64,000 nt of DNA from Mucilaginibacter roseus (GTDB lineage Bacteria; Bacteroidota; Bacteroidia; Sphingobacteriales; Sphingobacteriaceae), in contig NZ_JAJPWV010000001.1 of NCBI RefSeq assembly GCF_021215455.1, positions 868,001 through 932,000 of the forward strand, read 5' to 3'. This document shows positions 8,789-18,592 of this stretch, piece by piece. Made by a program: the position numbers and the translations under genes. The notes below the pieces were generated by a model. That model was not told the DNA's origin, did no database searches, and saw nothing but the letters and a program-made list of their open reading frames with translations. The stretch's first letter is position 1, and each line of letters begins with the position of its first letter.

Positions 8789-10300
8789 TTAAACAATCGG
8801 GTTATCCGGATGAATTTCCTGTGTTTTATCTCCCTTAATATTCAGGGCACCGGCAAGTGTTTCGTCTGCCAGGTAACTGCGCTCCTTAATATGAGGACTT
8901 ACAAACAGGAAGAGTACAAAGAAACCTCCTATAATACCCACGAACAACCAAAAGTATTTATCGCCTTCAAAATAAGCAAAGAAGCCTTTTTCGGAGATGT
9001 TTTTATTTATAAGGGTGGTAAAGAATGTGCCTACAGAGTAAGTCAGGTACCAGATACCGGTCATGGTGCTTTTCATTGACGGCGGCGATTGAGTATAAGC
9101 GTACTCTAATCCGGTAATTGATACCATCACTTCACCGGCCGAAAGAATTATGAATGCCAGTATTTGCCACCAGATGGATGGTTGTTCGCCGTTTTGCAAA
9201 TTAACCTGAACCAATGCTATAATAACAAAACTTAACCCGGTTACAAATAAGCCCGCGCCAATTTTTTTAAGCGGAGTTAGCTTTACACCTAATTTTTCAA
9301 CCAGTGGATAAACTCCATAATTAAACACCGGTATCAGTATTAAGAGGAATAAAGCGTTTACAAACTGTACTTGCGATGGCAGGATGCGTAAACCAAATAT
9401 ACCCAGATCAAGATCAAGCTTGGCGGCCTGCAATGCCCATTCGGCACTATTCATGTCCCACATAGCCCAGAAGATTGGGATAAAGGCAAATACTGCCATT
9501 ACGTTCCACACGGACTTTACAGCGTCAGTTTTTGCTTTACCGTACTTAGCTTCGGTTACATTCCAGGCTGTTTTCGTTTTATCCTTGTTCGTGAATTTGG
9601 CTTTTAAGTTATATAAACTGATGGTAATAAAATTTTCCTTACGGATGCCGCTCGGCGGAACCTTGACATACATTTTACGGCCCGAGAAAAAGATTACAGT
9701 AGCCAAGGCCATTAAAATTCCCGGTACACCAAATGCTACCGAAGCGCCAAAATGCTCATACAAGTAGGGGATAAGCAGTATACTAACCGTTGAACCAGCG
9801 TTTATACTAAAGTAAAACCAGCTATAAATCTTACTCATGAGGTGCTGGTTGTTATGATCGAACTGGTCACCAACGTTAGCCGATACGCAGGATTTAATAC
9901 CACCGGCAGCTATGGCGATAACTACCAACCCGGCAATAAATCCGTCCAAAGAGCTATCGAAAATTGAAAGCAGGAAGTGACCGAAGGTGTAAATGATAGA
10001 GCCCATTAAAATCACCCGGTATTTACCAAAAAACCAGTCGGCCAATATGGCGCCAAGTAAAGGCGTAAAATATACCAGGGTGGAAAACAGGTGATTATAG
10101 TAATTTGACTGCGCTTCGGCCTGTGTAGTTAACGCAGGTATATGGTTAGGGTTGAAAAACTGATTAACAAGAAATATAGCAAGTATACTCCTCATACCAT
10201 AAAAGCTAAAGCGCTCTGAAAATTCGTTACCTATAATAAAAGGAATACTGCGGGGTATCTTACCCTTTGGGGTAGAAGCGGGGGTTAATGTTTCTGCCAT
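8789..10300 (-). CDS. POT/PTR-family proton-dependent oligopeptide transporter
   Basis: The 503-residue membrane protein has the usual length and about 12 or more transmembrane segments. The hallmark proton-coupling motif appears near the N-terminus as NEFSERFSFYG (ExxERFxxYG). Further family features are LLGAILADWFFGKYR after helix 2-3 and the segment FSINAGST. POT transporters import di- and tripeptides across the inner membrane with protons. It lies upstream of the GT2 gene. The start ATG is followed by a short polar leader before the first helix, as expected. Confidence 0.93.
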   Translation of the reverse strand: MAETLTPASTPKGKIPRSIPFIIGNEFSERFSFYGMRSILAIFLVNQFFNPNHIPALTTQAEAQSNYYNHLFSTLVYFTPLLGAILADWFFGKYRVILMGSIIYTFGHFLLSIFDSSLDGFIAGLVVIAIAAGGIKSCVSANVGDQFDHNNQHLMSKIYSWFYFSINAGSTVSILLIPYLYEHFGASVAFGVPGILMALATVIFFSGRKMYVKVPPSGIRKENFITISLYNLKAKFTNKDKTKTAWNVTEAKYGKAKTDAVKSVWNVMAVFAFIPIFWAMWDMNSAEWALQAAKLDLDLGIFGLRILPSQVQFVNALFLLILIPVFNYGVYPLVEKLGVKLTPLKKIGAGLFVTGLSFVIIALVQVNLQNGEQPSIWWQILAFIILSAGEVMVSITGLEYAYTQSPPSMKSTMTGIWYLTYSVGTFFTTLINKNISEKGFFAYFEGDKYFWLFVGIIGGFFVLFLFVSPHIKERSYLADETLAGALNIKGDKTQEIHPDNPIV

Positions 10301-10412
10301 TTAAATTTTATGAGGTTTTGCGAAATTAGTATAAATCCCCGAAATCAAAATTAAATCTTGAAAGAGTTACACTTAAAGCACTATAATTTCGCGGTGCTAA
10401 GTTGCTTTGATA

Positions 10413-11330
10413 TTAATGTCGAGCAGGTACCTGTTGGCGATCTTTAATCGCTTGCTTTTTAGGGTCTATGTATTCATTTTGATCCTGTGCGGTGGCGATG
10501 TTGCGCATATCGAGGTTTTCAACAAATTGCCATTTACCGTTGCTGAGGCGATAGCCATCATAACTTAAGTCGGGCCCGAAAGTTTCCGGCTTTCCTGCTG
10601 ATTTTTGATCCGGTGGCGATAGGTGATCAAAAACGATGATATTTTCATCGGGCACGTATCGTAACAGCATTGATGCTTGTCGCGAATATTCAAATACAAC
10701 GCGTTTGCGTGTTTTTTTGCCGTTGCCTGTAAAAACATCAGCGCCAAATATGGGCTGTCCGTTTCTGTTGAACGATATGGTTTCGATTACCTTTTTTGTT
10801 GACTTTACGGTGTTACCTTTCCAACCCAGCAAAAGGTAATAGGGGTTAGCGCTGTTTTTTACAGAGACAATTTTGTAGTACTGTGCCCCGTACCATTTGC
10901 GGTTATCAGTAACTGAATCTTCGGGGTTTTTAAGTAGCGGCGAGTAATCCTCAAGCGGGTATAGCTTTAGCGGGCCGCCGGTATTCATTTGTACTGCGCC
11001 ATAAAACCGGTAACTGCCATCAAGGTTTATTACATGCCAGGTAAAGATTCGGAAACGGTTATCCGGAGCATTTAAAACGCTTATGGCATTAATGCTATCG
11101 AATGAAAAATTGAATGAGTTAGGAAGTTTAAGCGCGCTAACCAAAGTGCGTATAAACTGATAGTTGGCGTTTTTGCGCTCCATATCGTCAGGGTCGTTTA
11201 TAAACCTTGTTCCTAAATGTTTCAGGCTGTCGCGATAGGTGGTAAATTGTTTAACGGCACGCGTATCTTGCGCGAGGAGTACATTAATTGCCTGTATAAA
11301 CAAAAATATCGTGAGTAATAGTTTCTTCAT
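10413..11330 (-). CDS. Secreted protein of unknown function
   Basis: The 305-residue protein begins with a clear signal peptide (MKKLLLTIFLFIQAINVLLAQ) and is predicted to be periplasmic or exported. The mature part alternates beta-type stretches and contains YKIVSVKNSANPYYLLLGWKG, which looks like a lipocalin- or beta-sheet-like fold, but I recognise no named family with certainty. It ends about 110 bp before the POT gene start and begins about 50 bp beyond the Arc-like gene; it is read in the same direction as both. No catalytic motif is visible. Confidence 0.75.
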   Translation of the reverse strand: MKKLLLTIFLFIQAINVLLAQDTRAVKQFTTYRDSLKHLGTRFINDPDDMERKNANYQFIRTLVSALKLPNSFNFSFDSINAISVLNAPDNRFRIFTWHVINLDGSYRFYGAVQMNTGGPLKLYPLEDYSPLLKNPEDSVTDNRKWYGAQYYKIVSVKNSANPYYLLLGWKGNTVKSTKKVIETISFNRNGQPIFGADVFTGNGKKTRKRVVFEYSRQASMLLRYVPDENIIVFDHLSPPDQKSAGKPETFGPDLSYDGYRLSNGKWQFVENLDMRNIATAQDQNEYIDPKKQAIKDRQQVPARH

Positions 11331-11378
11331 TTATAATTAAACACAAATTTAATCTGTCGCTACTATAAAGCGCGTTGC

Positions 11379-11549
11379 TTATTGTAACGGATCTTTTTTC
11401 TTTTTGGTTTTCTTGCGTGCGTTAAGCGCCTGCTGCAGCAGATATTCAATCTGGCCGTTGGTGCTCCTGAATTCCTCAGCAGCCCAGTTCTCAACCTCCT
11501 TCAGCATTTCAGGATTGATGCGTAAAATAAATGCTTTTTTTTCGGCCAT
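11379..11549 (-). CDS. Arc-like ribbon-helix-helix protein (56 residues)
   Basis: A short frame reads MAEKKAFILRINPEMLKEV and then a helical segment EEFRSTNGQIEYLLQQAL, with a lysine-rich tail. This is the beta-strand/helix/helix pattern of Arc/MetJ-type DNA-binding proteins, which act as dimers. It begins 7 bp after the end of the preceding gene and closes the three-gene SPFH operon. It may regulate that operon (inference). The pattern is clear despite the small size. Confidence 0.8.
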   Translation of the reverse strand: MAEKKAFILRINPEMLKEVENWAAEEFRSTNGQIEYLLQQALNARKKTKKKKDPLQ

Positions 11550-11556
11550 AACATAA

Positions 11557-12078
11557 TTAAGCTCCGGCTGCCGCAGCCTGCCGTTGCCTCGAAATTATCA
11601 GGTAAAATGCAGTGAATGTTAACAGTGGAAACAAATGAAGGGGAGATGTGCTTTGTTCTATAAAAACCTCATCGGTATTCGCAAAAGGTTTTAAATTGAT
11701 TGTCATCAAACGCCCGCCATCTATGCTTTCCCACTCATAACAAGCTTTCCAAAATGATTTTCTCTTCAATATATATTGTGTACTATCCGCTAACGTAAAT
11801 ATCGACGCGAAGCTGAATAACTTACTTTTTAGGGTGCCGATCACATTTTCATTCGCGTCGGTAACACTGATCGCCCGTTTCCAGGTATCTGTAAATTTAA
11901 AGTTCAAAACAGCGTCCGCGAGTTCAGCCATACCCCTGTTTTTTAAGGAGACGGTTTTAAAAGTAAGCTTGCCATAGCTATACAGATCGTCCTTTAGTTC
12001 ATACTCAGGTTTCACCCAGCCATGGCGCTGTAAACACAGTTTGCTTACGTTGCGATTGTTAAATGGTGAATACATCAA
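11557..12078 (-). CDS. Unknown protein of the SPFH operon with C-terminal hydrophobic segment
   Basis: The 173-residue protein contains repeated beta-type stretches (NENVIGTLKSKLFSFASIFTL, QYILKRKSFWKACYEW) resembling the LURP-one/tubby-like fold. That likeness is only by pattern. Near the C-terminus a hydrophobic segment (LHLFPLLTFTAFYLIIS) could anchor it in the membrane. It begins 8 bp after the SPFH gene and ends 7 bp before the Arc-like gene, so the three are an operon. It may sit with the SPFH protein at the inner membrane. Start: ATG at 12078, or the next codon. Confidence 0.75.
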   Translation of the reverse strand: MMYSPFNNRNVSKLCLQRHGWVKPEYELKDDLYSYGKLTFKTVSLKNRGMAELADAVLNFKFTDTWKRAISVTDANENVIGTLKSKLFSFASIFTLADSTQYILKRKSFWKACYEWESIDGGRLMTINLKPFANTDEVFIEQSTSPLHLFPLLTFTAFYLIISRQRQAAAAGA

Positions 12079-12086
12079 AATATGTA

Positions 12087-12944
12087 TTAATGGTAAAGCG
12101 TACCGGTGTTAACCACAGGAGCCACATTGCGCTCACCACAAAGTACCACAAGCAGGTTACTGACCATGGCAGCCTTGCGCTCTTCATCCAGCTCAACAAT
12201 GTTTTTTGCAGATAGCTTATCAAGCGCCATCTCAACCATACCAACGGCACCTTCCACAATTTGCTTACGTGCCGCTATAATGGCTGTGGCCTGTTGGCGC
12301 TGCAGCATAGCGTTGGCAATTTCAGGCGCGTAGGCCAGGTGCGAAATTCGTGCTTCCAAAACTTCAATACCAGCACGTGCAAGGCGGTCGTTGAGTTCTT
12401 TTTCAAGTAATACGCTAACCTGGTCGGCTCCATCACGCAGGGTTACTGATGCATCTTCATCCTCAAAATGATCATAAGCGAAAGAGTTAGCTAAGTGACG
12501 TACTGCCGCCTCGCTTTGGATGTTAACGTATTGAATATAGTTTTCAACGGAGAATACAGCCGCCGCCGTATCTTTAACACGCCAAACAATTACCGCGGCA
12601 ATTTCAATGGGGTTACCCACTTTATCGTTAACCTTAAGTTGCTGGCCATTCAGGTTGAAAGCTCTTAACGATACTTTCTTTTTAACAGTAAACGGATTCA
12701 CCCAAAAAAAACCATCCTTTTTAACCGTGCCGGTATATTTACCAAACAAGGTGAGTACTTTGGATTCATTGGGGTTAACAATCACCAGTCCGGGTAAAAC
12801 AAGCGAAAAGTTGAGTATAAATATAATAACGGCAATGATTGGCATGCCTTGCCAAATTAATATACCCGATGCGGCAATTAAAATTAAAAACAGCGCAAAC
12901 GTAGCGTATCCGGATGGCGGGTTAATGATTTTTTCGTTTTCCAT
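12087..12944 (-). CDS. SPFH/band-7 (slipin-like) membrane protein
   Basis: The 285-residue protein has two hydrophobic segments at about residues 15-60 followed by an SPFH domain ([59 protein letters not shown]) and a helical [18 protein letters not shown] stretch typical of stomatin/prohibitin-like proteins. Such proteins form large ring-like oligomers on the inner membrane and organise membrane domains or proteases. No NfeD or FtsH gene lies nearby. The two following small genes are tightly linked, which suggests a dedicated three-gene unit. The family call is firm; its local role is unknown. Confidence 0.92.
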   Translation of the reverse strand: MENEKIINPPSGYATFALFLILIAASGILIWQGMPIIAVIIFILNFSLVLPGLVIVNPNESKVLTLFGKYTGTVKKDGFFWVNPFTVKKKVSLRAFNLNGQQLKVNDKVGNPIEIAAVIVWRVKDTAAAVFSVENYIQYVNIQSEAAVRHLANSFAYDHFEDEDASVTLRDGADQVSVLLEKELNDRLARAGIEVLEARISHLAYAPEIANAMLQRQQATAIIAARKQIVEGAVGMVEMALDKLSAKNIVELDEERKAAMVSNLLVVLCGERNVAPVVNTGTLYH

Positions 12945-13060
12945 GAGTTTGGGTTTGATTTTAAAATGATATCATAAAGATATCAAACAATTATTCACAA
13001 ATGCAAGAAAAAGTGCGCAACACAGAAACTTATATTATTTTTGAGAGGTTAACATAGCAA

Positions 13061-15124
13061 ATGGTTCAAATTTCTACATCCCGGCGAAAAGCACTGTGGC
13101 GTAAATATGCACGTAACATTAAGTTTTTAATGATATTAGGCAGTATATGCCTTATTGTAGCAGCTTTGCCAAAGCAGGCACAATTCAGATACGAGTTTGA
13201 AAAAGGCAAAATATGGAACCAAAAGGACCTTATATCGCCATATAGTTTCGCCATACTGAAAACGCCGCAGGAGATTGAGAACGACCGTAAAACCGCGCTG
13301 GCGAGCGTGACACCATTTTATCGTTTTGACCGTGATTTGGGCAAACAGCAAATTGAGGGTTTCAGGAATGACCTGGAAATTAAATGGCACACAGCAGGAT
13401 TGCCCGAAAATCAGCGTGAAAAATATGAAACGGTAGGTATAAACCTGTTAACTGAAGTTTACAATAGAGGAATTGTAAAGGTTAATCAAAAACATCAGCG
13501 AGCCGAAGCACTAAATATCAGTGTGTTAAATAATAACGTATCTACCGAGCGTAATATAAACGATTTGTTTACGCGTGACCGCGCGCTGAATTATTGCGAG
13601 CAACAATTAAATGCACGCAAAGATATGGACAAAGCCTTTCTGCTGGATTTGATTGGCGACCGCCTGATGGTAAATCTCTCTTACGATGAGAAGTTTACGG
13701 CTGCAGTTGAGAAAGAAGCGTTGGATAATCTTTCGGTCACCCGCGGAATGGTTCAAACCGGAGAAACAATTGTGGCTAAAGGTGCTGTGGTAAATGACGA
13801 TGTCTTTCAAAAGCTGCAATCATACAAAAAAGCCTTTGAGGACAACGCCAGGATTGACGGAAACGGAAACCTGGTGTTATTTGGCCGTTTTTTGCTGGTA
13901 GGTCTGGCGATAACGCTGCTTATTGTATTCCTATATTTATTTAGGCGCGATATTTATAATGATAACAGATTAGTGGGCCTTATTTTAATGGTAGTAACCG
14001 CCATGCTGGCAACACTATCGATAGCCATCATGCTGCAGATTCCCACTTTATATTACATACCTTATTGCATAGTACCCATAATTATCAGAATATTATTTGA
14101 TACCCGCCTGGCGCTTTATATACACCTTTTGGTGGTATTGATAGCTGGTTTTTTTGTACCTAATAGCTTTGAATTTGCCTATTATCAAATAACTGCAGGT
14201 ATGGTGGCTATTTACACCATTAAAAATTTAATACGCCGCGAGCAGTTCCTTACTTCTGCGTTGATTATCACCGCTACCTATTTTGTTGCATTTTTAGGAA
14301 TTTCATTCATTAGGCAGGGGAGCCTCGCTTCAATAGAATGGCTGGATTTTATACCGTTTACGGTTAGTGTATTGCTTACGCTGCTGGCCTATCCGCTTAT
14401 CTATGCGTTCGAGAAGCTTTTTGCACTTACGTCAGACATTACTTTAATAGAGCTTACCAATACCAATTCGCCATTATTACGCGAAATGGCCTTCACAGCG
14501 CCGGGCACTTTCCAGCATTCGCTGCAAGTAGCTAACCTTGCTGAAAATGCAATTTACGCAATAGGAGGGAACGCTTTGCTTGTGCGTGCGGGTGCGCTTT
14601 ACCATGACATTGGTAAGATAGAGAATCCACTGTTTTTTATAGAAAACCAAACGTCGTCATTTAATCCGCATGATAAACTGCCATATGAGGAAAGTGCTCA
14701 GATAATTATTCGCCACGTGAGTAAAGGTATCGAAATGGCACGCAGGGCAAATTTGCCGGATATAGTGACTGACTTTATACGCACGCACCATGGTAATACA
14801 CGGGTGGACTATTTTTATCAGTCGTTTTTGAAAAATTTCCCCGAGAAATTCATCGATGAGAATATATTTCGTTACCCTGGACCCATTCCTTTCTCCAAAG
14901 AAACCGGCGTTTTAATGCTTGCCGACTCTGTTGAGGCTGCATCACGGTCATTAAAAGAGCCAAATCAAAAATCGATCAGTGACCTGGTTGATCGCATTGT
15001 AAAATACAAATTGGATCAGGATCAGCTGAAAGACAGTAACATAACACTGAAAGATATTGAAACCATCAAAACGATATTTAAACGGATGTTGATGAGTATT
15101 TATCATGTTCGGATAGAATATTAA
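13061..15124 (+). CDS. PgpH-like 7TM-HD protein, probable c-di-AMP phosphodiesterase
   Basis: The 687-residue protein shows the PgpH/YqfF layout: one N-terminal transmembrane segment (about 20-38), an extracytoplasmic region (about 40-280), seven closely spaced transmembrane helices (about 290-475) and a cytoplasmic HD domain. The HD motif is visible in TFQHSLQVANL, ALYHDIGKIENP (His-Asp near 515) and RTHHGNTRVDYFY. PgpH homologues hydrolyse c-di-AMP. It is read alone, divergent from the SPFH operon, and ends just before the tRNA-Ser promoter. An isolated TATTTTTG at 13036-13043 could be its -7 element, but I see no good -33 partner. Confidence 0.93.
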   Translation: MVQISTSRRKALWRKYARNIKFLMILGSICLIVAALPKQAQFRYEFEKGKIWNQKDLISPYSFAILKTPQEIENDRKTALASVTPFYRFDRDLGKQQIEGFRNDLEIKWHTAGLPENQREKYETVGINLLTEVYNRGIVKVNQKHQRAEALNISVLNNNVSTERNINDLFTRDRALNYCEQQLNARKDMDKAFLLDLIGDRLMVNLSYDEKFTAAVEKEALDNLSVTRGMVQTGETIVAKGAVVNDDVFQKLQSYKKAFEDNARIDGNGNLVLFGRFLLVGLAITLLIVFLYLFRRDIYNDNRLVGLILMVVTAMLATLSIAIMLQIPTLYYIPYCIVPIIIRILFDTRLALYIHLLVVLIAGFFVPNSFEFAYYQITAGMVAIYTIKNLIRREQFLTSALIITATYFVAFLGISFIRQGSLASIEWLDFIPFTVSVLLTLLAYPLIYAFEKLFALTSDITLIELTNTNSPLLREMAFTAPGTFQHSLQVANLAENAIYAIGGNALLVRAGALYHDIGKIENPLFFIENQTSSFNPHDKLPYEESAQIIIRHVSKGIEMARRANLPDIVTDFIRTHHGNTRVDYFYQSFLKNFPEKFIDENIFRYPGPIPFSKETGVLMLADSVEAASRSLKEPNQKSISDLVDRIVKYKLDQDQLKDSNITLKDIETIKTIFKRMLMSIYHVRIEY

Positions 15125-15141
15125 AAAACCTCAATTTTTTT

Positions 15142-15171
15142 TTTGACAGGTATTCACTTTTACTATATTTG
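15142..15171 (+). promoter_or_regulatory. Bacteroidota-type promoter of tRNA-Ser
   Basis: TTTG (15142-15145, within TTTTGACA) and TATATTTG (15164-15171) are 18 nt apart and match the -33/-7 consensus. Transcription would begin about 25 bp before the tRNA. Confidence 0.8.
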
Positions 15172-15203
15172 CAGACCTCAAAAAAAGAGGCGTACTTAAA
15201 AAA

Positions 15204-15290
15204 GGTGAGGTGCCTGAGAGGCCGAAAGGATCAGTTTGCTAAACTGACGTACGGGAAACTGTACCGAGGGTTCGAATCCCTCCCTCACCG
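15204..15290 (+). tRNA. tRNA-Ser (anticodon GCT)
   Basis: The 87-nt sequence folds with acceptor arms GGTGAGG/CCTCACC, anticodon arm CAGTT–TGCTA–AACTG, a long variable arm (tacggg…ctgta) and T arm GAGGG–TTCGAAT–CCCTC. Long variable arm and GCT anticodon identify serine. CCA is not encoded. An integrase remnant follows it. Confidence 0.95.
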
Positions 15291-15314
15291 CTGATAAGAC
15301 TATCAAAACACTTT

Positions 15315-15348
15315 AAAAGCCTGTAAATCATATGATTACAGGCTTTTT
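15315..15348 (+). terminator. Terminator hairpin of tRNA-Ser
   Basis: A 12-bp perfect stem (15315-15326 with 15336-15347), 9-nt loop and T-run lie 25 nt after the tRNA. Seventeen bases of its left side are identical to the hairpin behind tRNA-Pro. Confidence 0.82.
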
Positions 15349-15539
15349 CATTTCAGGAAGTACTCATTTTATGTGCGGTCTCGCATAGTTTTAGTGTGAC
15401 ATTTAGTGTGACATTTTTTTTCAGGAAATGTCACACTGGAAAGCTTGTAATAAATTGTATTACAGCATATTCACTAACTAAACATCTTGACTTTTATTAG
15501 CTGCATTTCGATATTTATTAACCGATAAAATGTGTCGTT

Positions 15540-16604
15540 ATGTTAGAAAAAAGTTTCGGTTTGCTGTTCTATCTCAGCAAGCAACGCCACGCCGACAAAG
15601 GTGAAATGTACATTTATCTCCGGATCACCGTTAATGGGACTTCCCGGGACCTGTCCGTAAAAAGGATCTAGACAAGTTCCAGGTGGAGTGCAACGGCCAA
15701 CCGCGCTACCGGTACAAAGGAAGATGCCAGGGAATTAAATCACTATCTCGATATTCTTCAAAATAAGGCCTATGATGCCCGCAAGCAACTGATCGATTCA
15801 GGGCGCATCGTAACCGCTATCGCGGTCGTGGACATCATTAGCGGTGCAGAGCAGCGCAAAAGGGAATTAATGTCGCTGTTCAAAGGACATAACGATGACC
15901 TAAAGGCGATGATCGGCAAAGGTGTCGCTAAACGCACCTGGACGAATTTCAATACTTCCTACCGTCATGTTTCTGAGTTCCTGTACGCGGAATACAAGGT
16001 TAAAGAGATCAATATCCTGTCGCTCGATCTTGAATTCATTAAGAAGTTCTATCAATGGTTGCGTGTGACCAGAAACCTCGGCCATAACAGCAGCCTCAAG
16101 AACATCGCTAACATGAAAAAGATAGTGATCAGTTGCGTCGATAACAGCTGGCTCAGATCAGACCCTTTTGTGAAATTTGATGAAACGCGGGAAGATGTAC
16201 AACCTGTCTTTCTGGTAAAGGAAGAATTGCAGGCCATTGCTGAAAAGGAATTCCTGAACGTCCGTTTATGCCAGGTCCGTGATGTATTCATATTCTGTTG
16301 TTTTACAGGACTTGCTTTTGCCGATGTGAAACAATTAAAAAAGTCGGAGGTTGACCTTGGAGTGGATGGAGAGTTACGGATCTATAAAGGGCGGCAAAAG
16401 ACGGGGACGCCCTCGATCATTCCTCTGCTGCCGATCACAAAACAGATCCTCGCTAAATAGGAACACGACCCGAAGTGTATCATCCAGGATCAGCTATTGC
16501 CGGTACTTAGTAATCAGAAGTACAATGCCTACCTTAAGGAGATCGGCGATCTTTGTAATATCAATAAAGAAGAGGACGGCACGGTAAACTTGACGTTGTT
16601 TTGA
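15540..16604 (+). pseudogene. Decayed tyrosine recombinase next to tRNA-Ser
   Basis: Reading from ATG 15540, one frame of 354 codons is broken by TAG at 15669-15671 (codon 44) and TAG at 16458-16460 (codon 307). Around the stops the protein still aligns in style with Bacteroidota integrases: N-terminal MYIYLRITVNG, SRWSATANRATGT, and the catalytic-domain start CCFTGLAFADVKQL. The frame ends (TGA 16602) just before the position where HxxRH, GH and the nucleophile tyrosine should follow, so the catalytic end is lost. The longest intact piece is 15828-16460 (210 residues). Its place 250 bp past tRNA-Ser indicates an old integration event whose element has gone. It is not a functional integrase. 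Confidence 0.88.
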
Positions 16605-17019
16605 ATCATCCACATTCAGGGATTATTTACTTTAACCTAAGTCTCTTATCGCCGTTTTGACGTTTACTTTCAAAATATAAAAAGGTTGTAGTACTAATAT
16701 ATTAATTGCAAAGATTGGAGAACAACAGCATCATTTTTTTAGAATGTAACTTGTGCCTGAACGTTCATTTTAACCAGCTTTCTTTCAGCGTTCATGTATA
16801 TACAAAACGGTTTCATTTGCCAGGTTTCAAAAAAACTAATGCGCCTTAGTGGATAGTTAGAAAGTTCAGACCGTGAGCTACAAAGAGTTAATAGTATAAT
16901 GTTTTAAAATGCCAATGCAGTTAAGGCTAAATATTATATTTACCGCATTACCGTGAAGAGCGAAAAGCCAGAAGTTGGTCAAAAATACGGTTTGAAATTG
17001 CATTTAAAAATATGAAATT
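16605..17019. other. Gene-free 415-bp stretch after the integrase remnant
   Basis: I see no coding frame, no copy of the tRNA-Ser 3' end and no insertion sequence ends. It probably combines element debris with the promoter region of the following endonuclease-family gene. Confidence 0.5.
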
Positions 17020-17859
17020 ATGAAAATTAAACACTTTTTTATTTCAGCACTGCTTGTAGCGGTTGGTGGCGTAACACAAGCCCAGCACCTTATAGCAGGC
17101 TCGTTTAACCTGCGTTTTGATAACGCCGGTGATACCGGAAACCTTTGGGTTAACCGGGCACCGGTAGCAGCCGCGCTTATCCGCTTTCATGATTTTGACG
17201 TAGTAGGTACGCAGGAAGGCCGCGAAAACCAGCTTCAGGATTTGAGTAAAGCCCTGCCTGAATATGAACGTTACGGCCTTGGCCGTGACGATGGTAAAGA
17301 AGGAGGCGAGCATTCAGCCATCTTTTTTAAAAAAGATCGTTTCCAGGTTTTAAAGAAAGGCGATTTCTGGCTGTCAGAAACACCGGATAAGCCGGGTTTA
17401 GGCTGGGATGCCACTTGCTGTAACCGTATATGCTCATGGGTTTACCTGTTGGATAAGCAAAGCAAAAAGAAGTTTTACTTTTTTAATGCGCATTTTGATC
17501 ATCAGGGAAAAGTAGCCCGCGAGGAAAGCAGCAAATTGATCCTGAAAAAGATAAAAGAGATAGCTGGCAAGGAAAAAGCCATTTTTACCGGCGACTTGAA
17601 TGGCGACCACGAAAGCACTTGGTACCAGCGCCTGGCAACATCAGGTTACCTGAAGGACACATACACGCTGGCTAAGCACCCGTATATCTTCAATGCCTCG
17701 TTCAATAACTTCGGCAAAGCGTTAGATAAGGACGGCATCATTGATCATATATTTATTAACGGTAATGCTGATGTTAAACGCTGGGGTATATTAACCGATA
17801 GCTACCGCGGCAAATTCCCGTCAGACCATTTTCCGGTACTGGCTGAGTTTACATTTTAA
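17020..17859 (+). CDS. Secreted endonuclease/exonuclease/phosphatase family protein
   Basis: The 279-residue protein has a signal peptide (MKIKHFFISALLVAVGGVTQAQ) and the DNase I-like fold markers in order: GSFNLRFDNAGD, VGTQEG (metal-binding Glu), NAHFDHQG, FTGDLNGDHEST (Asp/Asn pair) and GIIDHIFINGN followed by SDHFPVLAEF with the catalytic His. Family members cleave phosphodiesters in nucleic acids, inositol phosphates or sphingomyelin; the substrate cannot be told here. Being exported, it may scavenge phosphate or degrade extracellular nucleic acid. It stands alone with a terminator behind it. Confidence 0.92.
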   Translation: MKIKHFFISALLVAVGGVTQAQHLIAGSFNLRFDNAGDTGNLWVNRAPVAAALIRFHDFDVVGTQEGRENQLQDLSKALPEYERYGLGRDDGKEGGEHSAIFFKKDRFQVLKKGDFWLSETPDKPGLGWDATCCNRICSWVYLLDKQSKKKFYFFNAHFDHQGKVAREESSKLILKKIKEIAGKEKAIFTGDLNGDHESTWYQRLATSGYLKDTYTLAKHPYIFNASFNNFGKALDKDGIIDHIFINGNADVKRWGILTDSYRGKFPSDHFPVLAEFTF

Positions 17860-17885
17860 TCGTTTCTTTTTTCTGATTTTTTTCC

Positions 17886-17915
17886 AAGGCCTCCTCAAAA
17901 GGGAGGCTTTGTTTT
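17886..17915 (+). terminator. Terminator after the endonuclease-family gene
   Basis: The stem GCCTCC (17889-17894) pairs with GGAGGC (17902-17907) around a short A-rich loop and is followed by TTTGTTTTT. Confidence 0.78.
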
Positions 17916-17925
17916 TGAATGGTAT

Positions 17926-18435
17926 CTATTTTAGCATAAAAGAAACCGTATTTGATTTATTACCAAAATAAGAGATACTTACATAATATCTTCCCCGTTT
18001 TGACGGTTTTGAACCTGTGAACAAAATCAATTTATTCAAATAGTATATATCGCTCACAGTGTCGCCTTTTTTTAATTCTATCAGATACGGCCTTACATCT
18101 TTGATACTATAAGCAGATGAGGAAATTAAGTAAGGACAATTTATACCATCTATCCTTTGGTCTTCACCATAAAAAAGATAAACACAACTCTGCCACGGAT
18201 AATTTTTCATTGGTTTATTAAAAAGTATATTCTTTATCGTATCAGTATCGTTAGTAATAGTTATCCTGAATTTCACACTGTCAATATCAGAATAAACACT
18301 GTCAAGCGATGATATATTGGTCTTAACTCCAGGTTGTCTTACTTCAAGTAACAATTGTGCTTTACAATCAACGCAAAATGCCACAATACAACACGTAATA
18401 AAAAAACTATAATATTTTTTCCCCGTAGATTTCAT
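17926..18435 (-). CDS. Small secreted protein of unknown function
   Basis: From the ATG at 18435 the protein is 169 residues with a signal peptide (KYYSFFITCCIVAFCVDCKA). An earlier ATG at 18471 would put 12 extra residues before it and is less likely. The mature part has a beta-sandwich feel (DSVKFRITITNDTDTIKNIL, GRYYVSISYFGNKSNTVSFML), like small Ig-like export proteins, but I recognise no family. Base composition is more AT-rich than the neighbours, which may point to recent acquisition. It ends near the terminator of the convergent endonuclease-family gene. Confidence 0.65.
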   Translation of the reverse strand: MKSTGKKYYSFFITCCIVAFCVDCKAQLLLEVRQPGVKTNISSLDSVYSDIDSVKFRITITNDTDTIKNILFNKPMKNYPWQSCVYLFYGEDQRIDGINCPYLISSSAYSIKDVRPYLIELKKGDTVSDIYYLNKLILFTGSKPSKRGRYYVSISYFGNKSNTVSFMLK

Positions 18436-18592
18436 ATTGGTGTTAAAATAATCAAAACACGTTATTACCACGATAATAAATCATATTTTTGCCGCATAAC
18501 ATACAGGTCGCGTTAGTAGGCGATCTTTTTTAAAAACATATTTTATAAACTGGCCGTATCAAATAAATGAAAAGGCCGAATCATAGTTGTAG

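Noticed and set aside
15540..16604. Amber stop recoding in the integrase remnant
   Set aside because: Two TAG codons in one frame might suggest recoding, but the catalytic end is also missing and other genes here do not show it; decay is simpler.
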